Source: Allium sativum
Taxonomy: Eukaryota; Streptophyta; Magnoliopsida; Asparagales; Amaryllidaceae
NCBI GenBank assembly: GCA_030737875.1
Contig: CM060918.1
Coordinates: 775,490,552 to 775,554,551, forward strand
Length of the DNA stretch: 64,000 nucleotides
Direction: 5' to 3'
The notes beneath the pieces are model-generated. The model did not search any database. It had not been told where the DNA came from and was given only the letters and a program-made list of their open reading frames with translations. The position numbers were made by a program, and so were the translations under genes. Positions 11,346 through 22,287 of the stretch are shown here, in pieces. Numbering within the stretch: the stretch's first letter is position 1; every line of letters starts with the position of its first letter.

Positions 11346-14300
11346 ATGAAAGAACTATTAAATGAAGTAACAGCGAAGATGTATGCTATTCCATGCTCTC
11401 GGAAGTTGGATGCCATCCGTCGTTTTTAACTCGAACGTGCCATCTGAGAATTTTTGGCTTATCATATACGACCCTTCCTAGTTGGGTCCAAACACTCCAG
11501 TTCCGGTCATAATTTTTTTAAAACAACGTCCCCAACTTGAAAGGTTCTCCGCTTTACTTTGGCATTAAATTGGTGGGTTATCCTTCTCTGATGTGCAATG
11601 ATTCTGAGTTCTGCCTCTTTCCTTTTCTCTTCGAGTAGGTCAAGTGCTTCTTGATGGTTGACTTCAAAATTTTGTTGATTGCTTCAACTTGCCCGTTGGC
11701 CTGCGGATGAGCGACGGCTGCAAAACTCTTCTTAATCTTGTATTTAGCACAAAAATCTAGGAATTTATTGCTCTCGAATTGAGTTCCATTGTTGGTGATT
11801 ATTTTCTGAGGGACCCCAAATCGGCAAATAATGTTCTTTAAAACAAAGTTGACCGCCTTCTTCGAGGTAATAGTTGCTAATGGTTCATCTTTGTCCCATT
11901 TAGTGAAGTAGTCCACTGCTACGATTGCATATTTCATATTCGACTTAGCTGTAGGCAATGCTCCAATCAAGTCTATGCCCCAGATGGTGAATGGCCATGG
12001 AATAACTATCTGAGTTAATTCTGTGGGAGGTGCTCTTGGAATCTTCGCGAATCTTTGGCATCTATCACATTTCTTAGCATAAGCCATTGCATCTAGGTTC
12101 ACATCGGGCCAAAAGTAGCCGTATCGCAGAATTTTCTTGGCCAGTGTTTGACCTCCTGTATGACCTCTGCATTCTCCCTCATGCAATTCTGCCAAGATTG
12201 ATTTGGACTCTTCCTTGGTTACATACCGCAGCAGTGGCATGGAAAATCCTCACCTATACAACTTTCCGTCCTGGATAAGTATAATGGAGTTTTGCGCAAT
12301 ATCTTCCTTCGCTTTTTCGGCTCTTCTGGAAGTGTTCCGTTGAGGATATACTCCTTAATCGGAGTCATCCAAGACACAGGTTCTTCAAAAGTCTCCATTA
12401 TCCAATCAATGTCTGGTTCTTCAATGGCGGGAGTTGAAAAGACTTCAACGGGAATCAATCCCAGCAATTGTGCATCTGAGGAACTAGCATACTTAGCGAG
12501 AGAATCTGCTTTTGAATTTTCCTCCCTGGGAATGTGAGATATAGTGTAGTAGTCAAGGTCATTGAGAAGTTCCATAGCTTTAGTAAGATAGGCGGGAAGG
12601 TTTCCAAGTTTGGTTTGGACTTCCTTTAGAACTTGACATACTACCAGTTGCGAATAACTAAGGATTTGCAAAGTTTTCAGATTCAATTCTTTTGCTAATT
12701 TCATCCCTGCGATTAATGCTTCATATTTGGCCTCATTGTTGGTCAATGGGAATTCCAATCTTAAGGCGTAGCATAGAGAATGGCTATCTAGAGTTTCTAA
12801 GACTATTTTGGCCCCTGAACAGTAATCATTTTTGGATCCATCGATGTACAGCTTCCAACTAGCCACTGTCTCTGTTGGTTCCACCGTTTCTTCTCCCCTA
12901 TCCATGAACTCAGCAATGAAATCCGCTAAAGCTTGCCCATTAATAGCTCCTCGAGGGTGATAAGTGATATCATATTGACTGAGCTCTATATTCCACTTCA
13001 ATGATATCCCCGAAGTTTATGGGCGAAAGAGAACTTGTCTTAGTGGTTGATCAGTGAGAACCTTTATAGGATGGGATTGGAAATATGGCCTTAGCTTTTT
13101 TGAGGCGATGAGCAGACAATACACAAGTTTTTCCAAATTCGGATAGTTTAGTCCTGCCCCAACTAGCCTCTTACTGATGTAGTAAACTAGCCATTGGACC
13201 TTGGCATCCTCTTGAATAAGCGTGACGCTTAAGACATGTGACGAGACAGCTAAATATAGGAATAACTCCTCTCCGTCTTTGGGTTTAGAGAGCATCGGTG
13301 GTGATTCCATGTGCTTAACCAATTCTTCGAAAGCTGTTTGACATTCAGGAGTCCATTAGAAATCTTTCTTCCCTTTCTTCAAAGCATCGAAGAGTAGAAT
13401 GCACCGATCCATTGCGTTAGAAATGAATCGGTTCTGTGCAGCTACTTTCCCATTCAGGCTCTGAAGCTCTTTCTTTGTCCTTGGAGAACGCATATCCCGT
13501 AAGGCTGTGACTTGAGAAGGATTTGCCTCAATGCCCCTGGCATTAACTATGAACCTGAGTAATTTCCCTAATGAGACTCTGAATGAGCATTTGAGCGGGT
13601 TTAGCTTCATCCCATATCTTCTGAGTACGTGAAACATTTCCGCCAGGTTTTTAAGTTGGTCTTCAACTTTCTTTGACTTTACCAGCGTATCATCCACGTA
13701 GAATTCCATTGTGTTTCCAATTTGGGATTTGAACATGGAATTCACAAGACGTTGGTATGTCGCTCCTGCATTTTTTAGTCTGAACGACATTACTTTATAG
13801 CAATACAAGCCTCTATCTATAATGAAACTTGTGTTCCCTTCATCTGTCTTATGCATCACAATCTGATTGTACCCAGATTATGCATCCATGAAGGATAACA
13901 TTTCATGCCATTCCGTCGCATCAACAAGTTGATCAATTCTAGGTAATGGGAAGCTGTCTTTGGGACATGCCTTGTTGAGATCTGAATAGTCTATGCATGC
14001 TCTCCACTTTCCATTAGACTTTTTTTAATAAGAACTGGATTTGAAACCTAGTCGGGATATGTAGATTCTCATATGAAGTTATTCTTGAATAACATATCTA
14101 CTTCTTCTTTTAACGCTACATATCTTTCAAGTCCTTGAATTCGTCTTTTCTGTTTTACAGGAGTTAAACTGGGATTAATATTCAACTTATGGACAATTAC
14201 ATCACTTGATATTCCGCACATATCGGAGTGTGTCCAGGCGAAAACATCTTGATTTGCCTTTAGAAACAATATTAAATCTTTCTGCAACTTTAGGCCCAAC

Positions 14301-14458
14301 TGAGAACCTATTTTCAAGACTCGGTCAGGATATTTATCATGCACTAAAATGGAGATTGTGGCTTCAGCTGGTGCCGCTCTATCTTCCCCTACACTGGCTT
14401 TTCTTGGATTGATTTCCTTTTGAGCTCCACTATGTTCGCCAGTGTGAGGGCCTCGCCC
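11346..14458 (-). pseudogene. pol: Element C pol (RT, RNase H, aRNase H, integrase), broken
   Basis: From upstream to downstream: the RT N-terminal region at 14344-14069; the RT palm at 13859-13356 with intact FYVDDTLVKS; the Ty3-type RNase H at 13322-13017; the archaeal-type RNase H at about 12900-12540 (LYIDGS, AKYEAL); then the integrase zinc region at about 12240-12050 and its core to about 11640. Stops or shifts occur near 13860-14068, 13353, 13014 and 12240. The second RNase H acidic site that reads CDSKLVV in B is SYSQLVV here, so the Asp is lost. The integrase motif TDNGTQF is TNNGTQF, a second catalytic loss. After STIKKHL about 100 residues are missing; the frame resumes near EALDLLEEKRKEAEL, so the C-terminal integrase part is deleted internally. 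Confidence 0.85.
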
Positions 14459-14467
14459 TAATTACTA
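14459..14467 (-). promoter_or_regulatory. Protease/RT stop of element C (TAG TAA TTA)
   Basis: The stop is in frame with the RT start (14344) and with the protease remnant upstream. A and B have stop-CAA-TTA at this place; C has TAA instead of CAA, one C-to-T change, giving two stops in a row. This supports a conserved junction that later decayed in C. Confidence 0.7.
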
Positions 14468-14659
14468 TAAGGGGAGGGAATGAATGAGGAATGGAGGCCC
14501 TACATCCTTCTTCACTTCTTTCTTCCTTACTTCGACAAGTTCGGCCATATAACATTCTGTCGCTGCCTGTTGGTCACCTTTAATTACGCCGACTCTGTTT
14601 TCGGTAGGGAATTTCATCGTTTGGCACCACGAAGCCATTGTTATTCTAAAGGCTGTGAG
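14468..14659 (-). pseudogene. Element C protease C-terminal remnant
   Basis: On the - strand the frame contains KFPTENRVGVIKGDQQAATE and CYMAELVEV, matching the end of the protease region of B (KFPTEAGVGIVRGDQVAAR, CYVAELKLL). It is cut at 14659/14660 by the start of element D. The final residues before the stop are IHSLPL. Confidence 0.75.
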
Positions 14660-15551
14660 TGTGACACCCCACGTCCGCTAATGTCACTCTATAAAGAATG
14701 CATTAAGTTTCGTGAAGCGTTATTGGTAAATAAGAACATAATATCACAAGACAGACATGTAAAATAGCAGTGGAATTAAAAACTTTATTTAAATCAAAAC
14801 ATCATGGTCCTAAATACTGAGTTTACATCATAGGTTTGAAATAACCAATTACATTAATAATCTGTCTTGCCAAAAATATCAGAGTACAAAGGAATAAAAC
14901 CATATTTCCCTTGCGAAGCCATAAGAGAGTTGACAAGAAGTCAAAGCGGTACATCTATATCAAAAATCCAAGGTAAGCTGAAAGAATCCAAATTGACTCT
15001 AAGCACTTCCACCCTAAGAACCTGGGGGGGAAACAGAAGAGAGAGAAGAGGAAACAAAAAGGGTAAGACATAAAGTTTGGCAAGTCCAGTTACTTTTAAA
15101 TATAAATAAATAAAAGTATCATGGCAGGCATATAAAAACTAGAAGAATAAGATAACAATAACAATAACAAAGACGAGTGTGAACTAAGTAAAATAAGATG
15201 AACGTGATATATTGCGCTTCTTAAATACATTTCCCTGCATCGCACCGATACTAGTATATCAGAAATAGAATGATCCCTACCAATACCGTTCTATTACATT
15301 TTCTTGATTATTAGGTTACTTGGGTTAGTAGAACTCAAGACTTATCTGCGCATCACACCCATTTACTATCCCATGGATTCACCTAATACAATATAAGTAG
15401 CTATCTCTCAATATTGAGACACCCCCCATGGTAACCCACTCGCATGGTCTCCACCGTAATGAACGCAGTCCCTCAACCTACGCCGGAGTGACGTATGGAT
15501 CACTATATAACAATGTTACGTTCCGCATATATCTGTCATTACTATGCTACG
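14660..15551 (-). mobile_element. Element D: LTR start (chromovirus-like), interrupted by element A
   Basis: The sequence starts TGTGACACCCCACG at 14660, inside the protease frame of C. The terminus, read on the - strand as GGGGTGTCACA, resembles the LTR ends of plant chromoviruses. The candidate target duplication on the left is GTGAG (14655-14659). It runs without a coding frame to 15551, where the LTR of A begins; the remainder lies beyond the window. Its last 438 bp (15114-15551) recur at 33557-33988 and 51824-52261 as the first part of each tandem unit. Orientation and class are inferred from the terminus only. Confidence 0.55.
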
Positions 15552-16302
15552 TGTTAGATCCAAAAATGGCTCTAACACCCAAACTAGTAACAATTTTTAA
15601 TGAAATGAAATTAAAAACGAAGAAAACACACAATTTATGGTGGTCCGGCGTTAAATAGCCTACGTCCACTTTCTACTCTTTGAATTGATGACTTGAATGT
15701 AGATACAACAGTGATTCTCACTCACTTTCACTCATACAATGCATAAAATCACTCAATCTCCTCCGAAATATGTTTTGAATGATGAATGTAATCTGAAAAT
15801 GATGATGATATTCGGATAGCCAAGGAGTTTGAGTTCAGAAAATGCCAAAAGATCCTTTGAAATGAGCCTTGGAGGTGTATTTATAGGTGGAAAATCTCCC
15901 TGGAGTGGCTTCGGTTCGGGTGTACGTGGCCTCCATCCCATGAAAATCGGGTTCGAATAGGATGCGATGGAGACAGCACATCAGGTTGGTGGTGAACGTA
16001 GGGAGAACGTGGGCAAAGTGGTTGCTTAACCGCTCCGCTCCTTCAGGAAACCATGGAGTGTAACTGCCATCCATTGATATGCGGTTCAGATCAAATGAAT
16101 GAGAGAAGGAAGGGATCGGATCGGGCTTCCTCGACCTGATTCGGAGCTGCTCCTGCTCCTCTGATTCCTAATCTACTATATTCTGTTTTGGCTGGAGACC
16201 CCTGACCCGATCCGGACATCAAATGCATGTTCTTCTAGTCATCATCCTTTATTTATTTGGCTTCCCATCTTTATGTAGCCTAGTTCACAAAGTAGGCTAA
16301 CA
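15552..16302 (-). mobile_element. 3' LTR of element A, unit 1
   Basis: It runs TGTTAGATCC at 15552 to ...TAGGCTAACA at 16302, 751 bp. The left flank CTACG (15547-15551) is the expected target duplication. On the - strand there is a TATA box at 15877-15886 (CTATAAATAC), with an ACGTGG-type element about 35-40 bp upstream. The shared hairpin is at 15639-15670; here the first outer-stem base is G, keeping a G-U pair. Confidence 0.9.
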
Positions 16303-16318
16303 TTTTGCCCCCTCGAAG
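16303..16318 (-). promoter_or_regulatory. Polypurine tract of A, unit 1
   Basis: On the - strand the purine-rich run CTTCGAGGGGGCAAAA directly abuts the LTR. It is identical in type to that of B, which supports A and B being sister families. Confidence 0.85.
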
Positions 16319-17783
16319 GACACTTCTATTGAAAATGGAGTGTGCTTAGACATTATCCATCCATTGGTCTCTGAAATAAATCATCGAACAATCGCTTCCA
16401 TTCGTTTGTAAAGTTGCGTTACTATGTAAATTCACAACGCTTGCCGTGTATATATACACCATAGATTGTACAAACTGCTTCCCTTGTTTCAAATTATTTC
16501 GAGAGTTCTGCTTGATGTCTAGTAGCTCCTCTAGGTAAACCTTTGCATATTTTTCTTTGGGTTCATTTTATATGTTGAGTTAATACTTGCGGTTATGCTT
16601 GGGTTCGGATCTGATCCGATAGGTCCTCCTTGCATCTTGACGTCGTTAAGCTAATGGGCCAACTAACCATGGGCCTGCCTTCTAGTCCGATCGGAATTGG
16701 AGACACGTTGGCAAGAATACAAAGGGCCGCTTCGCACTCATATAAATTCACCATTTCTTCACTTCCGCCTTCTTCTTTTCATTTCCATCGCTTCTCCAGA
16801 AATCGCATCGGAGAAAAACAAAACCCTAGCTTTTAAAATCCCAATAATTCTCCCTTAATCCTCAAATCGATTACATAGGTGGGTCAAAACATCGATTAAC
16901 TCCGTTTTATTTTACTTCGATTCGAATTTATGAAGTAATTTGAGTGAATTTATGATCAACGTCATACCAAGCGTGGCGCGGTGTCTTCTCTCTCCTTGTC
17001 ATCGTCGTTGGTGGCCTCGTCACCACCTCGAGGCGTTGGCAAATGGAATTTGACCTGGTGGTGGGCATAATGGCCCATGGGTGTTTTGCTGTGACAAGCT
17101 TCTCAAAAATGAATGAGTCTTTGAAAGTTGATGGGTTCAGTGTTGATGGGGAAGTGATGGAGAAGAAGAGAGAAAGGAATGGGATCGGTTCGGAGTGGGA
17201 AGCACAAGAGGAAGGATAAATGGTTTCATCCAATCGGGTCGGGTGGGAGGGTGAAGTATGTGCATGAAAAAGTAGTAGGTATTAAAGTCATGAGTACAGT
17301 TCCGTTCGATGTCGGCTGACCCGTTCCTGGCCGCCTTCTACTAACTCCATCTGATTCGTTCCGATTAGATGAAACATTCAAGACTGCCCGTTGATGGCTT
17401 GGACATCCGAACTGACCCCATACTATCCAGGTCGAACCGATCTGATTACTGCATGGGCGCCGAACCGATTGCATTACACATACCCGAACCGATCCGAAGT
17501 CATTCAACTCAATGCACAAGAACTGCCCAACTAATTCAATTAACATTAACTTCAATCTATGACCTTGAGGACAGTTAGGATAGAGCCCTATGATCAAGAG
17601 CGAACATTTAAAACTATTCTGAATGCATTACTGCTTCGTCAAACTTTTGCATTGTACCTTTATTGTTTACTTATTTGTATCTCTTGTATACACTTTATAC
17701 ACTTTAGTTCACATGCATGCACGGGGGGACGTGGGCAACTTTACTCTAACTTCCATTCTTGCTTCTTCAATAGCTTAGCGATC
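16319..17783 (+). promoter_or_regulatory. eORF A promoter and leader, unit 1
   Basis: A + strand TATA box CATATAAATT lies at 16739-16748. About 80 bp further is the telo-box AAACCCTA (16821-16828), an element common in leaders of plant translation-related genes. A plausible leader intron opens at CATAG|GTGGGT (16879) and closes at the pyrimidine-rich CTTCTTCAATAG (about 17772), 11 bp before the ATG. Degenerate CGGTTCGG/GATCCGAT motifs are scattered through 16550-17540. No protein-coding frame is convincing here. Confidence 0.6.
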
Positions 17784-20035
17784 ATGGCAAAAAGACGCTC
17801 GTCTAGATTGGCAGAAAGGGGAGATGTTGCAAGGTCATCCGATAATCCACTCGTCGAGGATGTATCTTCCACCTCAGACTCAGGATGGAATAGTGAAGGC
17901 TCCGACTACGAGATGGAAGTTCATAACAGTGAAGCATCTTCTGGGGGTGATATCTCTCTCGGTGAAGAAGAAGGAGGGGTAGGAGATAACCGTGCTCCCG
18001 ACGAATTCAGGGATGCAGTTATCTTGGAATCGCCTAAAGATTCAATTGAGTCGACAATTGATAATGATAAACTAATACGGATATGCCTCAAGCATGGGAT
18101 TCTTCAAGGAGATACCCTTTTACCCTAAAAAACAGATCGTCCCCATAATCAAACAGAAGGATATATGGTTATTTTCAAACTAATGTGTCTTGTTGGAGCG
18201 ATACCTCCATTCCCACCATTCATCATCGATTTCCTGAGACAGTTGAGGATTGCCCCCATGCAGCTTCTTCCCAATTCTTACGCCTATTTATATACCCTGT
18301 ACATAGCCTATAGAGAAATTCTTGGTGAAGAGTTGACTTTTGAAGATGTTCATTTCTTTTACAACTTCAAACATCGAACCAACGACATTCCATCCTTTGT
18401 ATATTTCGAATCTATGCCAAAAAGAAAAATTATCACCGTTTCGTTTAGTAGCAATGCTGGGGATCCAAAGCCTGAATGGTTTTTGCATTAGACAGCAGCA
18501 GGGGTGCGCCAGAAGGTGGGTCAAGTCAAGTAAGGACATCAATGTTTTAAATTTCAGACCTCAAAAACATACTAACACCGCTTGTTTTTTCTTGCAGTTC
18601 CTAATCCGCCGCAAGAAAAACAACCAATACAATTCGATCGCTTGAATCGGCTACTCAACGGTGACCAGAAATTCTTGACCATTAAAGAGTGTTTGGTGGT
18701 TGACTATCTTCATAGGCATCGTCTTGTTGCTTTAACTCGTAGCATAGGGCATGGCGAGGGTCCTTATGTGTATATACCTCCCGTCGAAGGGCCAATTGAG
18801 GCTTCATCAGGACATGGAGATAGCCCGAAGGATCCTTTGATGCCTCAAAAGATTACTTCTCCTTCATCTTCTGCAACTCGAGATGACATACTAGCGAATA
18901 TGCCTACCGCTGACAGGGACAAGTATATTACTCCTGATGATGTGGCCACTCCTGAGGGGCCAATTTCTCCAAAGGGGTCGCCGTCAGTTATTCCTATAGG
19001 ATATACTCCCATAGCTGATGATCCCACATTCCGGGGCTTGAGGGATCTTCCCCTGCCCAAAACTTTTTATTCTCTAGAGGATTTTCCAACAAATCCTCTC
19101 ACTTTTTCTTCTGAAGAAGAGATTACTCCTGTAAAGACTGGGGAGACTATCAATCCGGGCTCTGGTCTGTTTGCGGGGGAACATCACTTAGGATACATAT
19201 GGCACTCTAGCACTGCACGTCACAGCACTTGAGCTTTATGATGATGTTGATCTTGATATTCTATCATTTCTTTTTTGTAGGACAAATGGGGAGACAAAAA
19301 TATCATATGCGAGATGTTCGTTCGAGCATGCCCCCAATAGATCCTGACGATAAACAAGATCGGTATGAGAGTAGGGGTAGAGACGACAGAAGGAATTGAC
19401 TTCCAAAGTCTTATCAACCTTCCCGTTCTCGATCCCCACATCACAGAGGCTCAGACAAACACAAGAGTCATCCTTCAGATCATGAGAAAGACAAGCACAG
19501 TGGCAGGCCTCCTGTTCCATCTAAGGGCACGATTCCTTAAGATGATACTTCACAAAGGGTTTCTGATCTCAAAGGGAAACAACCAGAATCGGGGAAAGAT
19601 GCTGGAATGAAACGACCCACCACGAAGCTATCTCGTTGCACCGTTGACATAACTACCACAAGGCCGATTATTCTCAACGACGAGAACCAGGTTAGACTAG
19701 AAGTTCTGAGGCAACAATTTCCTGAACACCATTTCGGGCACATGCACTTTATCCCAAAACTAAAACCGGTAAAATATGATTGGGCCAATGATGTCAAGGC
19801 TACTATAGATTTCGTGGATGAACGATATAAAGAGATGAAGAAGTATGGAAAGACTCTCTCTAAAATTATTAGTGATCTGATGGCAAACATAAAAACCATG
19901 GTCGACGCTGCTGAATATAATGCGAAGGCCATCGAAAACTCTGAGAAAGATTTGGAGGATACCCAAGCTAAGCTCGCTCTTGTACAATGCGACGCAGATA
20001 ACTATAAGAAGCAGCTTGAGGAATTACAAAGGCGC
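17784..20035 (+). pseudogene. Element A antisense eORF, 5' part, unit 1 (cut by element B)
   Basis: ATG 17784 (MAKRRSSRLAERGD). Exon 1 is 17784-18529, with an acidic Ser-rich start and then a Transposase_28-like domain (YMVIFKLMCLVGAIPPFPPF, LPNSYAYLYTLYIAYREI). Intron 1 is 18530-18597, with the exact branch-point string TACTAAC near 18579 and TTCTTGCAG at its end. Exon 2 is 18598-19164, intron 2 is 19165-19280 (GTCTGT...TTTTTTGTAG), and exon 3 from 19281 is Arg/Ser-rich and then coiled coil. Lesions: TAA 18126, a one-base shift before the exon 1 end (also in units 2 and 3), a stop near 19400, and TAA after SKGTIP. The frame stops at 20035 because element B's LTR begins; the missing 3' part is seen only in unit 3 (57509-58887). 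Confidence 0.8.
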
Positions 20036-20829
20036 TATTAGATCAAAATTTGGACCCAACACCCAAATTGTTCTGACTCGTGAAGAATTGTAACTGGAGA
20101 ATGAAGAAAAAGCAGAAAACTCACAGAATTTATAGTGGTTCGGCATTAACGAGCCTACGTCCACTTTATATGTTATCGATTATACTTTGAATGCTGGTAC
20201 AATCAATGATTTCTCTCAAACTCACTTTTACAATTGTAATTTCTCTCAGTAATCTCGTTATAAAACTAACAAGAAATAGTGGTATGACAGTAATGGCGGA
20301 ATCAGTTCTCAATACTGCCAAAAGATCCCAAAAATGCCAAGCTCTGGGCTATTTATAGCTGATTTTGTCAGGCGGATCGTGTTCACACGTGGCACAGATC
20401 CCAAGAATATCGGATCGTATCACAGCTTGATGAAGAATTAGTCAAATTAGCCGTTGTGGACAGGTGTCGCGATCCCCTTGAATATCGGATCGGGCAAGGA
20501 GGAGGAATTGGTCAAAATGACAGTTGGGGACGCGTGTCGCTGGATCCGTCCATCTCGGATCGCCGAAGACTAGCTCGTGCTTGAACGGGTCAGAGGTTTT
20601 GCTATGCGTCGGGGGATCGGATCGGTCTGTGCTGGGTAGTAGTGTAAGTACGGATCGAGTCGTGTAGAGGTAATCGGATCGCTGATGCTATGGGGGCGAT
20701 CCGATAGGGGGCGATCCGAGGGGGGCGACCTTCTGGTGCGATCCGATCCTTCATGGACTTAAGGAACGTAGTTTCATACTTTCTTCTTGTGAGTGAACCT
20801 TGGTGGCTTGGTCAAAAAGCTAGCCAACA
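20036..20829 (-). mobile_element. 3' LTR of element B, unit 1
   Basis: 794 bp from TATTAGATC (the terminal TG has mutated to TA) to CTAGCCAACA. On the - strand the TATA box is at 20351-20358 (CTATAAAT), with a CACGTG-type G-box/ABRE core near 20384-20391 about 30 bp upstream. The upstream (U3) part 20370-20760 is packed with CGGATCG/GCGATCCGAT motifs. The shared hairpin is at 20134-20165, with inner stem GGC/GCC. Confidence 0.9.
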
Positions 20830-20844
20830 TTTTGCCCCTCGAAG
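20830..20844 (-). promoter_or_regulatory. Polypurine tract of B, unit 1
   Basis: On the - strand this reads CTTCGAGGGGCAAAA, abutting the LTR; unit 2 has one more G (39245-39260). Confidence 0.85.
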
Positions 20845-22287
20845 CATGTTTTATCGATGATGGAACATGCTTCGAAACTACAGATTTTTTTTTTCATAAA
20901 GAGATGCAAATCAATGGTGGCGTCTATTTGAAAGGCCATATTATTTACGAAAAGTTGTCCCTTTGCTCGCCATAAATATCGGATAAATCTTTAATAGTTT
21001 CCCTGTTTATTGGACAATTCTTTTCTGGGATCTTTTTAGAGTCTTTATCATCGAATCTACCAGGTACATTTTTGAATTTTCATTCCTGTTGGTCATATAT
21101 CGATTCGGGTCGCATGTGCAAATTACGGTCCATTGACAAGTCGTTCGCTTCGTCCTTTGGTGGGCATTTGAGCCTCTTCACGGAACGAGGCGGGCTTCTC
21201 TTTGAGACGTGATGGGCTTTTGGTTCGTGACCCACTTATTTTCATGGATCGAATAAGACAAAAGGGGGAGACTAACGGTTGCCCCTTAGCCTATATAAAT
21301 CATACCCCCTCTCCACTTTTTTCTTTCTTCTTGCTTTTGTATTGCGCCGCCAGCTCCATCGAGGAAAAACCCTAGTTTTGATTTCCAAATTCCTACCCGA
21401 TTTCGAACTTTAAAAAGGTAATTAAACGACTTTTCTTTAGTTTCTACAGTGTTCGCACTGGTTTAGAGAGTAGAGACAGCGGAGTTTTGTAGGATTTGGT
21501 GATACTAAACATGAACGTGCCTGGTTCGGTTTCATGGGTTTAAGGGTGGAGAGGAGAGTTGAGGAAGAAGGAAGGGATGACCAGGTCGGTTCGTGAGTAG
21601 GGGCTTCGACTCGGGTCGCGGTAACGTCGAAAGCAGCGAGAGGAGTGGGAGAGCAGTCTTGGATCGGAACGAGGTAGCCGGAGCGGGTCGGACCGGGTCG
21701 TGAAAAGTCACTGGTTCACGAGGGAATAGGAAGAAGTGGATCGCGGTGGGCACTCACGATCCGAATGGGTTTCGCGAATCGATGCTGTTTTCCATTAGAC
21801 GATGCCATAAGCTCATAGCGGCTTCACGATCCGTAGATACGTGCAATCCCAATAAGAGCGATCCGAACGAGTGCGATCTGTCCGTCTCGCTATCCGAATA
21901 AATGCGATCTGGATGAGTGTGATCCGCTACGTGTATCACGATCCGATCATACCTCTCTTGCGAATTGAGTCCTCAACCCACGATCCGATCATACCTCTCT
22001 TGCGAATTGAGTCCTCAACCCACGATCCAAGCACACATTTTTTAACTTCAAGCAATACACTGTTATCACAAGAATCTGGACAGTTAGGTTTAGAGCCTTG
22101 ATGTTGGACTTTCTGGACTGAATGACAACATAATTGGACTACATAATTTGACCGCATATCTTGATGATCTTATTGACTTTTATGTTTTTTCTTTGATGCA
22201 CGCATAGGCACACACTTACACTTGCACACACAGGGGGGAAAAGGGAAATTATATTCTTATATCTCATGTTTACTCGCCTAAACAGTA
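20845..22287 (+). promoter_or_regulatory. eORF B promoter and leader, unit 1
   Basis: The + strand TATA box CTATATAAAT lies at 21291-21300. The telo-box AAACCCTA is at 21367-21374, close to the likely transcript start. A probable leader intron runs 21418-22233, with donor AAAG|GTAATT and acceptor CACACACAG|GG, leaving a short second leader exon before ATG 22288. The stretch 21580-22030 is rich in CGATCCGA motifs, and a 42-bp segment is duplicated in tandem (21937-21978, 21979-22020). The - strand frames here are not gene-like. Confidence 0.65.

Larger units (their letters stand above)
3351..14659 (-). mobile_element. Element C: degenerate Tat-lineage Ty3/gypsy retrotransposon, 5' part displaced
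   Basis: Read on the - strand, the element has part of protease (up to 14659), RT, two RNase H domains, integrase, a repeat-rich 3' UTR, an antisense eORF on the + strand, a polypurine tract and a 3' LTR. Gag and the 5' LTR are not in the window, because element D starts at 14660 inside the protease frame. The left flank has GAATT (3346-3350) as the candidate target duplication. Coding parts carry many stops, a lost catalytic Asp in RNase H and in integrase, and an internal integrase deletion, so it is the oldest and most decayed of the three Tat elements. Confidence 0.85.

Noticed and set aside
17369..17578. Short frame repeated in all three units (17369, 35786, 54061) as a conserved small gene
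   Set aside because: Conservation is explained by the tandem duplication; it lies in the proposed leader intron of eORF A and has no protein-like features.
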